This document shows, in pieces, positions 23,749-32,988 of a DNA stretch of 64,000 nt. The position numbers were made by a program, and so were the translations under genes. Within the stretch, counting starts at the first letter, position 1. Every line of letters starts with the position of its first letter. The notes below the pieces were generated by a model that saw nothing but the letters and a program-made list of their open reading frames with translations, was not told where the DNA came from and ran no database searches. This DNA is from Frigidibacter sp. SD6-1 (GTDB lineage Bacteria; Pseudomonadota; Alphaproteobacteria; Rhodobacterales; Rhodobacteraceae), in the NCBI RefSeq assembly GCF_030143255.1, contig NZ_JARJNR010000009.1:53854-117853 (forward strand). Reading direction: 5' to 3'.

Positions 23749-24405
23749 CTAGCGCAGATTGACGCGGATTGCCGCAGCCGTGGCGTACGGCAGAAGCGCC
23801 AGCGTGCCAAGCGTAATCGCGCCGAGGAAGGCCATGGGCGTGCCCGTGGCCGCGCCCTCGGCCCCGCGCCGTGCCACTTCTGCCCCGAAGATCAGCGTGG
23901 GCACGTAAAGCGGCAGGACAAGAAGCGACAGAAGCAGACCGCCGCGCTTCAGCCCGACCGTCAGGCCCGCACCGAACGCCCCGATCATCGACAGGGCGGG
24001 CGTGCCCAGGGCAAGCGAAAGGGCAAGCCAGGGCATGGCCGCGCCCGGCAGATGCAGAAGCACGCCCAGAAGCGGCGCGATCAGCGCCAGCGGCAGTCCG
24101 GTGGTTAGCCAGTGCGCGATGGCCTTCATGGCGACGACCGCCTCCAGCGGCAGGGGCGCGGTGGCGAGCTGTTCCAGCGTGCCGTCCTCGTGATCGAGCG
24201 CGAAGAGCCGGTCGAGCGAGAGCAGCGACGCGAGAAGCGCCCCGACCCACAGGATACCGGGCGCGATAGTGGCGAGCCGCCCGCCTTCGGGACCGACGCC
24301 GAACGGCACGAGCGTGACGAGGATCAGGAAGAAGGTCAGGCTGAGGCCGAAGCCGCCGCCCGCACGTGTCGCGAGCCTGAGGTCGCGCAGAAGAAGGGCG
24401 ATCAT
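23749..24405 (-). CDS. ccmB: Haem exporter protein CcmB
   Basis: 218-residue integral membrane protein with six predicted helices; permease partner of CcmA. Start MIALLLRDLRLATR at 24405 is preferred to the upstream frame because of the family N-terminus. Conserved segments: SLDRLFALDHEDGTLEQLATAPLP and LSLLVLPLYVPTLIFGAEV. Lies 16 bp after ccmA. Confidence 0.94.
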   Translation of the reverse strand: MIALLLRDLRLATRAGGGFGLSLTFFLILVTLVPFGVGPEGGRLATIAPGILWVGALLASLLSLDRLFALDHEDGTLEQLATAPLPLEAVVAMKAIAHWLTTGLPLALIAPLLGVLLHLPGAAMPWLALSLALGTPALSMIGAFGAGLTVGLKRGGLLLSLLVLPLYVPTLIFGAEVARRGAEGAATGTPMAFLGAITLGTLALLPYATAAAIRVNLR

Positions 24406-24421
24406 CGGCGCGGCCCCCCCC

Positions 24422-25054
24422 TCACAGGAAGGCCTCATCGAACCCGGCGGGCGAGGCCTGCATGTGCGCAGCGCCGCGCGCCCGGTAGGGGCTCAGGTCG
24501 AGTTCCTGCGCACCGTGAAGACCAAGATCGACATGGCTGGTCAAAAGCGCTGCCCCGCCCTGCCCGAGATGGCGGGCGAGGAGGGTCGCGAAATGGGCAA
24601 CCGTCGCGGCATCAAGCGATACGGTCGGCTCGTCCAGCACCCAGACCGGCCGGTCGGAGAGAAGCAGGCGCGCGAGCCCGAGGCGGCGCTTCTGCCCTGC
24701 CGACAGGGTCTGCGCCGGACGGTCGGCCAACTCGATCAGATGGAGGTCCGCCAGGGCCGGCTCGACGTCCCCTGCCCCGTAGATCGCGGCCCAGAAGGCA
24801 AGGTTTTCCCGGACCGTCAGCGTTGCCTTCACCGCATCGGCATGCCCCGACCAGGCGATCTGGTCCGGCCCCGGCGCCACCCGGCCGGTCAAGGCTGGCT
24901 GAAGGCCCGCGATGGTTCTGAGGACGGTCGTCTTGCCGATGCCGTTCGGCCCGCGCAAGACAAGCGCATTCCCCGCCGTCACAGAAAACCCGAGGCCCGC
25001 GAGGATCGCGATGCCGCCACGCGCGACCGAAAGCTCTGTGACGATCAGGTCCAT
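24422..25054 (-). CDS. ccmA: Haem exporter ATP-binding protein CcmA
   Basis: 210-residue ABC ATPase. Walker A GPNGIGKTT, signature LSAGQKRRLGLARLL (the LSAGQ variant usual for CcmA), Walker B VWVLDEP, H-loop TSHVDLG. Drives release of holo-CcmE from the CcmABCD complex. First of the ccmABCDG run; the order ccmA-B-C-D-G without ccmE/F/H is common in Rhodobacterales, where those are encoded elsewhere. Confidence 0.95.
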   Translation of the reverse strand: MDLIVTELSVARGGIAILAGLGFSVTAGNALVLRGPNGIGKTTVLRTIAGLQPALTGRVAPGPDQIAWSGHADAVKATLTVRENLAFWAAIYGAGDVEPALADLHLIELADRPAQTLSAGQKRRLGLARLLLSDRPVWVLDEPTVSLDAATVAHFATLLARHLGQGGAALLTSHVDLGLHGAQELDLSPYRARGAAHMQASPAGFDEAFL

Positions 25055-25186
25055 GGCCCCCGCCTAGCGGATTTCGTCCCGGGCAGGAAGCCGGAATCCC
25101 GGTTGGCGGTACTCCTCATCCGCCCCAAGAGGCGCCTTCAGAGCGAAAAGGCGCGCGCAGGCCTTTGAGCGGCAGGCGCCGCCTCA

Positions 25187-25540
25187 TCAGACCGGCAAGA
25201 GCGCTGCCGCGACGCGGCGGCCCTCGGCCAGAAGCATATTGTAGGTTCGCGCCGCCGCCGGGCTCGCCATCGGCTCCAGCGCCAGCCCCGCCTCCTCGAC
25301 CGCCGCCCGCAAATCCGGATCGGGATAGGCCATCACCGCGCCGGTGCCATAAAGCAAGACATCGACCTGCCCTGCCAGCGCCACCAGCGCTGCCGCATCT
25401 CCGGCCCACGCACCAGCCCCTTCGGGCGACACTAGGACCGGCCCGCGCAGGACCTTGCCGCCCACCCGGAAGAAGCCCGGCCCATAACCCTCGACCGGCC
25501 GGGCGGGTCCGGAAAAGCCGATCTCGTTCAGGGCGATCAT
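25187..25540 (-). CDS. Mth938-like domain-containing protein
   Basis: 117 residues of the Mth938/DUF498 fold. Typical features: FSGPARPVEGYGPGFFRVGG, GPVLVSPEGAGAW, DVLLYGTGAVM and EPMASPAAARTYNMLLAEGR. The ATG overlaps the secF stop by 4 bp, so it is translated with the Sec genes, an arrangement widespread in alphaproteobacteria. Related to mitochondrial NDUFAF3; bacterial function not established. Confidence 0.88.
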   Translation of the reverse strand: MIALNEIGFSGPARPVEGYGPGFFRVGGKVLRGPVLVSPEGAGAWAGDAAALVALAGQVDVLLYGTGAVMAYPDPDLRAAVEEAGLALEPMASPAAARTYNMLLAEGRRVAAALLPV

Positions 25541-26517
25541 TTCGCCGAATAAAGCTGCTGGCCCTTCGGTCCACCCTCATCGGTGGGCTTTGACCAGTCG
25601 CGCTTCACCCCGAGCATCAGCACGATGTTCTTCGCCACATAGATCGAGGAATAGGTGCCGGTCAGCACGCCGAAGGTGATGGCGAAGACGAAGCCCCGGA
25701 TCACGTCGCCGCCGAAGATCAGAAGCGAGATGAGCGCCAGAAGCGTGGTACCCGAGGTCATGATCGTGCGCGACAGCGTTTCGTTCACCGTCAGGTTCAT
25801 CACGTCGCGCAGGGGCATGGTCTTGTATTTCATCAGGTTTTCGCGCAACCGGTCGAAGACCACGACCGTGTCGTTGATCGAATAGCCGAGGATCGTCAGC
25901 AACGCCGCGATGATCGTCAGGTCGAACTTGATCTGGAAGAGCGCGAAGATGCCTACGGTGATCATCACGTCATGGACCAGCGCCACCAGCGCGCCGACCG
26001 CGAACTGCCATTCGAACCTCAGCCAGACATAGACGCAGATCGCCGCCGTTGCCGCCAGAACCGCGATCACCGCCGACCTGATCAACTCGCCCGAGACCTT
26101 GGGTCCGACCGATTCGACACTGGGAAAGGTCATCGCAGGGTCGACGGCGGTCAGGGCACCTTCGATCTTCTCGATCACCTCGGGCGTGATCGCCTCCTGA
26201 TCGCCCTGCGCCTGGATGCGGATCTGCGCCACATGCTGGTTCTCGTCGAACGTCGGATCGAAGACCTGGGCAATCGAGACATCGCCTAGGTTCAGGGGTG
26301 TCAGCGCCTGGCGATAGGCGCCGACGTCGACCGGCACGGTCGATTCGGTGCGGATCGTCGTGCCGCCCCGGAAGTCGATGCCGAAATTGAGCCCGGTGAA
26401 AAAGGGCAGCAGGATCGACAGGGTCAGCACCAGAAGCGACCCGCCGAAGGTCACGCGCGCGGCCTTGAAGAAGTCGATCTTCGTATTGTCGGGGACGAGT
26501 TTCAGACGGAATGCCAT
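25537..26517 (-). CDS. secF: Protein translocase subunit SecF
   Basis: 326-residue, six-helix subunit that with SecD uses the proton gradient to aid late steps of Sec export. Start MAFRLKLVPDNTKIDFF at 26517. Hallmarks: LNFGIDFRGGTTI in the first periplasmic loop, LRFEWQFAVGALVALVHDVM, ILGYSINDTVVVFDRLREN and GDVIRGFVFAITFGVLTGTYSS. Separated from secD by 10 bp. Confidence 0.97.
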   Translation of the reverse strand: MAFRLKLVPDNTKIDFFKAARVTFGGSLLVLTLSILLPFFTGLNFGIDFRGGTTIRTESTVPVDVGAYRQALTPLNLGDVSIAQVFDPTFDENQHVAQIRIQAQGDQEAITPEVIEKIEGALTAVDPAMTFPSVESVGPKVSGELIRSAVIAVLAATAAICVYVWLRFEWQFAVGALVALVHDVMITVGIFALFQIKFDLTIIAALLTILGYSINDTVVVFDRLRENLMKYKTMPLRDVMNLTVNETLSRTIMTSGTTLLALISLLIFGGDVIRGFVFAITFGVLTGTYSSIYVAKNIVLMLGVKRDWSKPTDEGGPKGQQLYSAK

Positions 26518-26527
26518 GTCGGGCCCC

Positions 26528-28189
26528 TCAGACGATGATGGTTTTCGGCCGTTTCCAGCCATACCAGGTGACGACGAACAGCCGGGTCACGAAAACCGCG
26601 GTGATCACCGACGTGATGATGCCCACCGACAGCGCGACCGCGAAGCCCTTCACCGGGCCGGAGCCGAGGAAAAAGAGGATCACGCCACCGATCAGCGTGG
26701 TGATGTTCGAATCGACGATGGCCGACAGCGCCTTTTCAAAGCCAAGCTCGATGGCGCGCGTCGGCCCCTTGCCGCCGCGCAATTCCTCGCGGATCCGCTC
26801 GAAGATCAGCACGTTCGCGTCGACCGCCATACCCATGGTCAGCACCACCGCAGCGATGCCCGGCAGCGTCAGCGTCGAGCCGATCAGCGAGAAGAGAGCG
26901 AAGATCATCGCCATGTTGATGGCAAGCGCGACACTGGCCAGGACGCCGAACAATCCGTAGCTCGCGATCATGTAGAGGACGACGGCCGTATAGCCGACGG
27001 CGGCGGCGATCTTGCCCGCGTCGATCGAATCCTGGCCAAGTTCCGGCCCGACGGTGCGTTCTTCCAGGAAGGTCATCTCGGCGGGCAGCGCGCCTGCGCG
27101 CAGAAGGACGGCGAGGTTCGTCGCTTCCTCGACCGAGAAGGAACCGGTGATGATCCCCGATCCGCCCGCAATATGTGTGCGGATCTGCGGCGCCGAGATC
27201 ACCTCGTCATCAAGAACGATGGCGAAGAGCTGGCCGACATTCTCGGCCGTATAGTCGCCGAACTTCCGGGCGCCCGAGGGATCGAAGCGGAAAGCCACCG
27301 CAGGAGCGCCGTTCTGGTCGAAATCGGGGCGCGCATCGACCAGCTCCTCGCCGGTGACGACCGGGCTTTCCTCCAGCACATAGAAGACCCCCTCTTCGTC
27401 GATCGAGGGGACAAGCAGATTGCCAGGGCCAGGAACTTCGCTGCCGTTGGTGGTGCGCTTGATGACCGGATGGAAGGTCAGTTTCGCCGTGGTGCCGATC
27501 AGCGCCTTCAGTTCCGCGGCCGAACCGATGCCCGGCACCTGGATCAGGATGCGGTTTGCGCCTTGGCGCTGGATGGTCGGTTCGCGGGTGCCGACCTCGT
27601 CGACCCTGCGGCGCACGATTTCCAAGGATTGCTGGATCGTCCGGTCGTCTGTCGCGGCCTTCTCCACATCGGTCAGCTTGAGGATCAGCGTCGCGCCCTC
27701 GCTCGTTACATCGAGATCGCGCTGGCCCGCACCGGTCAGCGAGATGACAGGCGCCGACAAGCCCTGCGCGACCTCGATGGCCTTGGCCATGCCTTCGGGC
27801 TTTTCGATCGTCACCCGCAGTTCGTCATCAGGCGACGGCGCCTTGCGGACGCCGCCGATGGTCGCGCGTTCGGCCTGAAGCGCCTTGCGCAATTCCGGCC
27901 AGTAACCCTGCATCCGTGCCTTGTAGACATCCTGCACCTGTACTTCGGCCAGAAGATGCGCCCCGCCCCTGAGGTCGAGCCCGAGGTTCACGATGTTCGA
28001 GGGCAGCCAGTCCGGCCAGAGCGCCTTGTCGGCCAGCAGCTCGGGCGTCTCGGGCGCGCCCTTTTCCAGCTTTGCCACGGCATCGTTGTGTTTCTCGACA
28101 CGCGGGTAGAAGACGTTCGGCGCGGCAAAGACCAGGGCGGCGACACAAAGCGCCCAGGTCAGAATGCGCCTCCAGGCTGGGATCTGCAT
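26528..28189 (-). CDS. secD: Protein translocase subunit SecD
   Basis: 553-residue partner of SecF. Landmarks: NLGLDLRGGAHLLAEV, the P1 periplasmic domain with QRQGANRILIQVPGI, GSFSVEEATNLAVLLRAGALPAE, and the membrane half with LTLPGIAAVVLTMGMAVDANVLIFERIREEL including the conserved Asp of proton translocation. Follows yajC by 10 bp in one operon. Confidence 0.97.
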   Translation of the reverse strand: MQIPAWRRILTWALCVAALVFAAPNVFYPRVEKHNDAVAKLEKGAPETPELLADKALWPDWLPSNIVNLGLDLRGGAHLLAEVQVQDVYKARMQGYWPELRKALQAERATIGGVRKAPSPDDELRVTIEKPEGMAKAIEVAQGLSAPVISLTGAGQRDLDVTSEGATLILKLTDVEKAATDDRTIQQSLEIVRRRVDEVGTREPTIQRQGANRILIQVPGIGSAAELKALIGTTAKLTFHPVIKRTTNGSEVPGPGNLLVPSIDEEGVFYVLEESPVVTGEELVDARPDFDQNGAPAVAFRFDPSGARKFGDYTAENVGQLFAIVLDDEVISAPQIRTHIAGGSGIITGSFSVEEATNLAVLLRAGALPAEMTFLEERTVGPELGQDSIDAGKIAAAVGYTAVVLYMIASYGLFGVLASVALAINMAMIFALFSLIGSTLTLPGIAAVVLTMGMAVDANVLIFERIREELRGGKGPTRAIELGFEKALSAIVDSNITTLIGGVILFFLGSGPVKGFAVALSVGIITSVITAVFVTRLFVVTWYGWKRPKTIIV

Positions 28190-28199
28190 CTATGCGAAC

Positions 28200-28535
28200 T
28201 CAGTTGGAAGTGGCGGCGGGTTCGGTTTTCGAGACGACCGCCGAAATGGTGGCGCGGACGATGCGCACCTTCACGCCATCGGCGATCTCGACCTCGACAT
28301 CCTTGTCGTCGATCACCTTGGTTACCTTGGCGCGGATGCCGCCAGCGGTCACCACCTGATCGCCCCGGCGCAGCGCCCCGACCATCGCCTGATGTTCCTT
28401 CATCTTCTTTTGCTGCGGACGGATCAGCAGGAAATACATGATCCCGAAGATCAGGATCAGCGGTACGAATTGCGCCAAGGCTGCGCCGCCACCGGCGCCA
28501 CCGGCGGCCTGGGCGTAAGCGGGAGTGATGAACAT
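28200..28535 (-). CDS. yajC: Preprotein translocase subunit YajC
   Basis: 111 residues with a short periplasmic N-terminus (MFITPAYAQAAGG), one helix (FVPLILIFGIMYFLLIRPQQKK, the FY.LIRPQ.K signature) and a cytosolic domain (GDQVVTAGGIRAKVTKVIDD). First gene of yajC-secD-secF-Mth938. A GC-rich hairpin (around 28557-28575) lies in its 5' leader, and TTGCAA/TATAGG around 28592-28619 may be its promoter. Confidence 0.95.
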   Translation of the reverse strand: MFITPAYAQAAGGAGGGAALAQFVPLILIFGIMYFLLIRPQQKKMKEHQAMVGALRRGDQVVTAGGIRAKVTKVIDDKDVEVEIADGVKVRIVRATISAVVSKTEPAATSN

Positions 28536-28640
28536 GGAAGGCCCCTTCAGATGGATAAGGGGGCCGGGCCCCCGCGACTGGCGGGGAACCTATAGTCGCG
28601 CCCCCCGCTTTGCAAGGTTCGCCCCGGTCGTTCCGCCTGC

Positions 28641-31016
28641 TCAGGCAGACAGGCGGATCGGCCTGCCCGGCGCGATCCGGTCCGCCGCCGCCGTGATCGC
28701 ATCGGCGTCGATGCCGAAATGGCGGTAGAGATCGGCGATGGTGCCAGTCTGGCCGAAATGCTCGACGCCAAGCGGCACCGTCCGGTGCCCGGCCACCGAA
28801 CCGAGCCAGGCAAGCGTCGCGGGATGGCCGTCGATCACCGTGATCAGCGTGCAATGGCCGGGCAGCCGCGCCATCAGCCGTTCGGCATGGCTGACCGCCC
28901 CCGCCTGCCCGCGCGCGCGCGCCCGCCGCGCCGCCGTCCAGCCCGCGTTCAGCCGGTCGGCCGAGGTGACGGCAAGAACGCCCACGTCGCGCCGGTCGCC
29001 CGCGATCCGGCCCGCCGCCTCGATGGCCTCGGGGCCGACGGCGCCCTGATAGGCGATGACCACCTCGGCATTCGGGCCCGGCTCCCTCAGCCAATAGGCG
29101 CCGTCGATCACGCCTTGGGCAAAGCCCGGATCATCGCGGCGCAGCACCTGTTCCACGGGTCTCGTCGAGAGGCGGAGATAGACCGACCCGCCGGTTTCGT
29201 CCCTGAGCCAGGTCCGCTCGTCCGGGTCGCCCTCGCCGTCCCTTTGCAGGTAGTCGAATGCCCAGCCCATGATCAGCGACAGTTCGTCCAGATAACAGGG
29301 CTCGAAACTCGCCAACCCGTCCTGCGCCATGCCGATCAGCGGCGTGCCGATCGACTGGTGTGCACCGCCTTCGGGGGCAAGCGTCACACCCGACGGCGTG
29401 CCCGCGATCAGGAAGCGCGCATCCTGATAGCAGGCATAGTTCAGCGCATCGAGGCCGCGGGCGATGAACGGGTCATAGACCGTGCCGACCGGTATGAGCC
29501 TTTCCCCCCAGAGCGAATGCGACAGGCCCGCCGCCCCGAGAAGAAGGAAGAGGTTCATCTCGGCAATGCCCAGTTCCAGATGCTGGCCCTGCGGAGAAAA
29601 GGCCCATTTCTGCGCACTCGGCACGCGCTCGTCGCGGAACGTATCGGCGCGGTCCTGCCGCGCGAAAAGCCCCCGACGGTTGACCCAGCCGCCGAGATTG
29701 GTCGAGACGGTCACATCGGGCGACATGGTGACGATCCGGTCGGCGAGCGGCCCGCCCGCGCGGGCAAGTTCGTCCATGATCTTGCCGAACCCCGCCTGGG
29801 TGGAGAGCATCCGGTCGGCAAGCGCGACCGGCGCCGGCACCGGCACGGCAGGCGCCGCGCACCGCCTGCGGCCATCGGCGAAGAAGGGCACACGCGACAG
29901 GAACTGCTTCAGCGCGCTTTCGTCGGGGACGGCCGCGAACTTCTCCCACTCGCTGCCCACCGGCACACGCATCCGCGCCCGCAGGCTTTCGATCTGCGTT
30001 TCGGTCATCAGGCCCGCGTGATTGTCCTTGTGCCCGGCCAAGGGCGTGCTGAACCCCTTGATCGTATAGGCCAGAAAGACCGTCGGGCGGTCATCCGTCA
30101 CCCCGTCGAACGCCTCGCAAAGCGAGGGCAGGCAATGGCCGCCGAGGTTTTCCATCAGCCGCGCGAGGTCTTGGTCCGAGCGCCGGTCGAGTAGCGCCGT
30201 CACCTCGCCCTGATCGCCGATATCGTCCATCAGCCTTTTGCGCCAGGCAGCGCCGCCCTGATAGGTCAGTGCCGAATAAAGCGCGTTCGGGCAGGCGTCG
30301 ATCCAGGCCTTCAGCCGCTCGCCGCCCGGCTCGGCGAAGGCCGCACGCTGCAGGGCGCCGTATTTCAGCCGGACAACCCGCCAGTCGAACGCGGCAAAGA
30401 CCGCCTCGATCCGCGCCCAGAGCCCTTCGCGCACCACCCCGTCCAGCGACTGGCGGTTATAGTCGATCACCCACCAGACATTCCTCAGGTCATGCTTCCA
30501 GCCTTCCTGCAGCGCCTCGTAGATATTGCCCTCGTCGAGTTCCGCATCGCCGACAAGCGCCACCATCCGCCCCTCGCGCCGCCCCTCCAGCCAGCCATGG
30601 CCCTTCAGGTAATCCTGCGTGATCGCCGCAAAGATCGGCATCGCGCAGCCAAGGCCGACCGAACCGGTCGAGAAATCCACGTCATCCTTGTCCTTGGTGC
30701 GCGACGGATAGGACTGCGCGCCGCCATAGGCGCGGAAGGCCTCAAGCTGCGCGCGCGTCTGGTTGCCCATCAGATACTGGATCGCATGGAAGATCGGGCT
30801 CGCGTGCGGCTTGACCGCGACCCGGTCCTCGGGCCTCAGCGCATGAAAATAAAGCGCTGTCATGATCGCCGCCATCGAAGCGGACGAGGCCTGATGGCCG
30901 CCGACCTTCACATCGCCCTCGCCCTTGTCGCGCAGGTGGTTGGCATTGTGGATCATCCAGCTTGCCAGCCAGATCACGCGGTCATGCAGGCTATCGAGAT
31001 GGGATTGGGTCATCAT
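28641..31016 (-). CDS. Homodimeric 2-oxo acid dehydrogenase E1-like transketolase (MdeB-like)
   Basis: 791-residue thiamine-diphosphate enzyme of the AceE (homodimeric E1) type. ThDP-binding region: GSVGLGCAMPIFAAITQDYLK, then VALVGDAELDEGNIYEALQ with GDAELDEG...N as metal/ThDP motif. Transketolase-like central and C-terminal domains follow (LELGIAEMNLFLLLGAAGLS, GTPSGVTLAPEGGAHQSIGTP). It lies next to an Lrp-type regulator and methionine gamma-lyase, just as mdeB-mdeR-mdeA in Pseudomonas putida, where MdeB is a 2-oxobutanoate dehydrogenase E1. That suggests oxidation of the 2-oxobutanoate released from methionine. Two ATGs (31016, 31013) follow GAGGACC. E2/E3 partners are not in the window. 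Confidence 0.82.
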   Translation of the reverse strand: MMTQSHLDSLHDRVIWLASWMIHNANHLRDKGEGDVKVGGHQASSASMAAIMTALYFHALRPEDRVAVKPHASPIFHAIQYLMGNQTRAQLEAFRAYGGAQSYPSRTKDKDDVDFSTGSVGLGCAMPIFAAITQDYLKGHGWLEGRREGRMVALVGDAELDEGNIYEALQEGWKHDLRNVWWVIDYNRQSLDGVVREGLWARIEAVFAAFDWRVVRLKYGALQRAAFAEPGGERLKAWIDACPNALYSALTYQGGAAWRKRLMDDIGDQGEVTALLDRRSDQDLARLMENLGGHCLPSLCEAFDGVTDDRPTVFLAYTIKGFSTPLAGHKDNHAGLMTETQIESLRARMRVPVGSEWEKFAAVPDESALKQFLSRVPFFADGRRRCAAPAVPVPAPVALADRMLSTQAGFGKIMDELARAGGPLADRIVTMSPDVTVSTNLGGWVNRRGLFARQDRADTFRDERVPSAQKWAFSPQGQHLELGIAEMNLFLLLGAAGLSHSLWGERLIPVGTVYDPFIARGLDALNYACYQDARFLIAGTPSGVTLAPEGGAHQSIGTPLIGMAQDGLASFEPCYLDELSLIMGWAFDYLQRDGEGDPDERTWLRDETGGSVYLRLSTRPVEQVLRRDDPGFAQGVIDGAYWLREPGPNAEVVIAYQGAVGPEAIEAAGRIAGDRRDVGVLAVTSADRLNAGWTAARRARARGQAGAVSHAERLMARLPGHCTLITVIDGHPATLAWLGSVAGHRTVPLGVEHFGQTGTIADLYRHFGIDADAITAAADRIAPGRPIRLSA

Positions 31017-31090
31017 GGTCCTCAGGTAGGTCGGGCGCGACTATAGCGCGGCTGGCTTGGAGATATGTTGCAAAGACGATGTGGAACCCG

Positions 31091-31114
31091 CATAGTTTAG
31101 CGGCATCCACTATG
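31091..31114. promoter_or_regulatory. Inverted repeat in the mdeB/mdeR-like divergent promoter
   Basis: CATAGT (31091-31096) and ACTATG (31109-31114) separated by 12 bp, within the 111-bp divergent region. The left arm extends to GCATAGTTTAGC, matching GCATAGTTTGGC on the minus strand at 33000-32989, upstream of methionine gamma-lyase. Spacing and form suit an Lrp/AsnC dimer. Confidence 0.5.
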
Positions 31115-31127
31115 AAGCCGTACTTTC

Positions 31128-31598
31128 TTGAACGAAACCACCAACATCGATGAAATAGACCGCCGAATCCTGCGCGCCCTTCAGGCCAATGGCCGCATGA
31201 GCCTGCAGGAGATCAGCACGGCCGTCGGCCTCAGCCCGACCCCGGTCGCCCGCCGCATCCGCCAGCTTGAGGAGGCGGGCATCATCACCGGCTACCGGGC
31301 GCTGATCGACGAGACGGCGCTTGGCTTTGCCATCTCTGTCTTCGTCTCGGTGCGGCTCGACCGGCAGATCGACGGCACGCTTGCAGGCTTCGAAGCCGCT
31401 GTGCGCGCCTTTCCGGAGGTCGTCGATTGCTGGCTGATGACCGGCAACCGCGATTATCTTCTCCGGATCGCGACCTCGAGCCTTGCGGAGTTCGAAGCCT
31501 TCCTGACGGGGCGCCTCACCCGGGTTCCGGGCGTCGCCGCCATCGAAAGCTCGATCCCCTTGCGCCGGGTCAAGGGTGACCTGGCGCGGACGATCTGA
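31128..31598 (+). CDS. Lrp/AsnC-family regulator (MdeR-like)
   Basis: 156 residues. Helix-turn-helix at 8-60 (IDEIDRRILRALQANGRMSLQEIS, VGLSPTPVARRIRQLEEAGIITGY), then the RAM ligand domain (GFAISVFVSVRL, VDCWLMTGNRDYLLRI). The only in-frame start is a TTG at 31128, because no ATG or GTG fits before the DNA-binding domain. Divergent from the E1-like gene. In P. putida the equivalent MdeR activates mdeAB in response to methionine; the same role is inferred. Confidence 0.88.
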   Translation: MNETTNIDEIDRRILRALQANGRMSLQEISTAVGLSPTPVARRIRQLEEAGIITGYRALIDETALGFAISVFVSVRLDRQIDGTLAGFEAAVRAFPEVVDCWLMTGNRDYLLRIATSSLAEFEAFLTGRLTRVPGVAAIESSIPLRRVKGDLARTI

Positions 31599-31620
31599 CG
31601 GGCCGCCCGGCAAGGGGAGC

Positions 31621-31688
31621 GGAATTCTTGAAGAATTCCGGCCGGAGCCTTTCAAGGCTCCGGTCCGAAATCTTTGATAGATTTCGGA
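31621..31688. repeat. Array of three consecutive perfect hairpins
   Basis: Between the convergent stops of the Lrp and methionine gamma-lyase genes. Hairpin 1, 31621-31639: GGAATTCT-TGA-AGAATTCC. Hairpin 2, 31642-31663: CCGGAGCCT-TTCA-AGGCTCCGG. Hairpin 3, 31665-31687: CCGAAATCT-TTGAT-AGATTTCGG, extended one pair on each side. They are separated by one or two bases and have related small loops (TGA, TTCA, TTGAT). They may act as a two-way transcription barrier or be a mobile palindromic repeat. Confidence 0.85.
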
Positions 31689-31708
31689 CTGCCCACACCA
31701 GCCACCCG

Positions 31709-32917
31709 TCAGGCAGCTTCGGTCAGCTGCATTACCGAAAGCGCCTGTTCGAGGTCGGCGAGGATATCCTCGACCTCCTCAAGCCCCACCGAAAGCCGGA
31801 TCAGCCCGTCCGAAATGCCATGCGCCTGCCGCTCCTCGGGCGTGTAGGTCGAATGGGTCATCGAGGCCGGATGCTGGATCAGGCTTTCCGCGTCTCCCAG
31901 CGACACTGCGCGGCGGATGAGCGCCAGCCGGTTCATGAACCGCGCGCCTTCGGCGATGCCGCCGTTCAGCTCGAACGCGATCATCGAACCGAAGCCGGGC
32001 ATCTGGCGGCAGGCCAGCGCATGCTGTTCGAAGCTTTCCAGACCGGGGTAATGAACCTTGCCCACCGCCGGATGCGCCTCCAGCATCCGCGCCACCTGTG
32101 CGGCGCTCTCGGCATGGCGCTCGACCCGCAGCTTCAGCGTCTTCAGACCGCGCAGCACGAGCATTGCGTTGAAAGGTGCCATGACCGCGCCGGTCATGTC
32201 CTTCATGCCGACCAGCCGCACCTCCTGGATCGCCTCGGCCGCACCGACAGCGATACCGCCCACCAGATCGCCATGGCCGCCCATGTATTTCGTTGCCGAG
32301 TGAACGACGAAATCGGCGCCCAATTCGATCGGACGGGTAATGACCGGCGTCGCATAGGTATTGTCCACCACGGTCTTCACGCCCTTGGCACGGGCAATGG
32401 CGCAGGTGGCGGCAATGTCGACCAACCGCATGTTGGGGTTGGCGGGCGTCTCGAAATAGACCACGCGCGTCTTCGGCCCGATGGCGGCCTCGAGGTTGGC
32501 CGGGTCGGTCAGATCGACATGGGTGATGGTGATGCCGAATTTCGCGAGCCCATGGCGCATGAAGGCGAAAGTGCAGCCGTAAAGCGTCTTGTCGGTGATG
32601 ATCTCGTCACCGGGCGACAGGATCGTCCAGAGGACGGAGGTGATCGCCCCCATGCCGGAGGCCGTCGCCAGCCCCGCCTCGGCGCCTTCCAGATCGGCAA
32701 CCCGGCGTTCCAAAAGGTCGCAGGTCGGGTTGGTGATGCGCGAATAGAAATGCCGGGCCTCCTCGCCCGCAAAGACCGCGCCGCCCTGTTCGACCGTGTC
32801 GAAGGCGAAGGTCGAGGTCAGATGCAGGGGCGGCGTCAGCGCGCCCTCATGCTCCATCGGCTCATAGCCGAAGTGAATCGCGCGGGTGGAAAAGCCGGAG
32901 GTGGGGGAGGATGTCAT
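31709..32917 (-). CDS. megL: Methionine gamma-lyase
   Basis: PLP enzyme of 402 residues cleaving L-methionine to methanethiol, 2-oxobutanoate and ammonia. Start at 32917 with AAGGTGA upstream. Among Cys/Met-metabolism PLP enzymes the diagnostic feature of the gamma-lyase is the cysteine in TLYGCTFAFM (C115, equivalent to C116 of P. putida), with Tyr113 beside it. Schiff-base lysine K210 is in VVHSATKYMGGHGD; the N-terminal HFYSRITNPT and C-terminal SLGDAESLIQHPASMTHSTYTPEERQ also match. Divergent from a second Lrp gene; the E1-like enzyme 700 bp away would consume the 2-oxobutanoate. Confidence 0.92.
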   Translation of the reverse strand: MTSSPTSGFSTRAIHFGYEPMEHEGALTPPLHLTSTFAFDTVEQGGAVFAGEEARHFYSRITNPTCDLLERRVADLEGAEAGLATASGMGAITSVLWTILSPGDEIITDKTLYGCTFAFMRHGLAKFGITITHVDLTDPANLEAAIGPKTRVVYFETPANPNMRLVDIAATCAIARAKGVKTVVDNTYATPVITRPIELGADFVVHSATKYMGGHGDLVGGIAVGAAEAIQEVRLVGMKDMTGAVMAPFNAMLVLRGLKTLKLRVERHAESAAQVARMLEAHPAVGKVHYPGLESFEQHALACRQMPGFGSMIAFELNGGIAEGARFMNRLALIRRAVSLGDAESLIQHPASMTHSTYTPEERQAHGISDGLIRLSVGLEEVEDILADLEQALSVMQLTEAA

Positions 32918-32988
32918 CGGATCACCTTGTCTGAGGTCGGCCGCATCGGGCTCCTCATCATACTTACCCCAAGGCGGTGACAGGTGCT

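Noticed and set aside
26348..28441. Long plus-strand open frame across secF, secD and yajC
   Set aside because: Complement of well-identified Sec genes; low-complexity Arg/Asp/His composition typical of antisense frames in GC-rich DNA.
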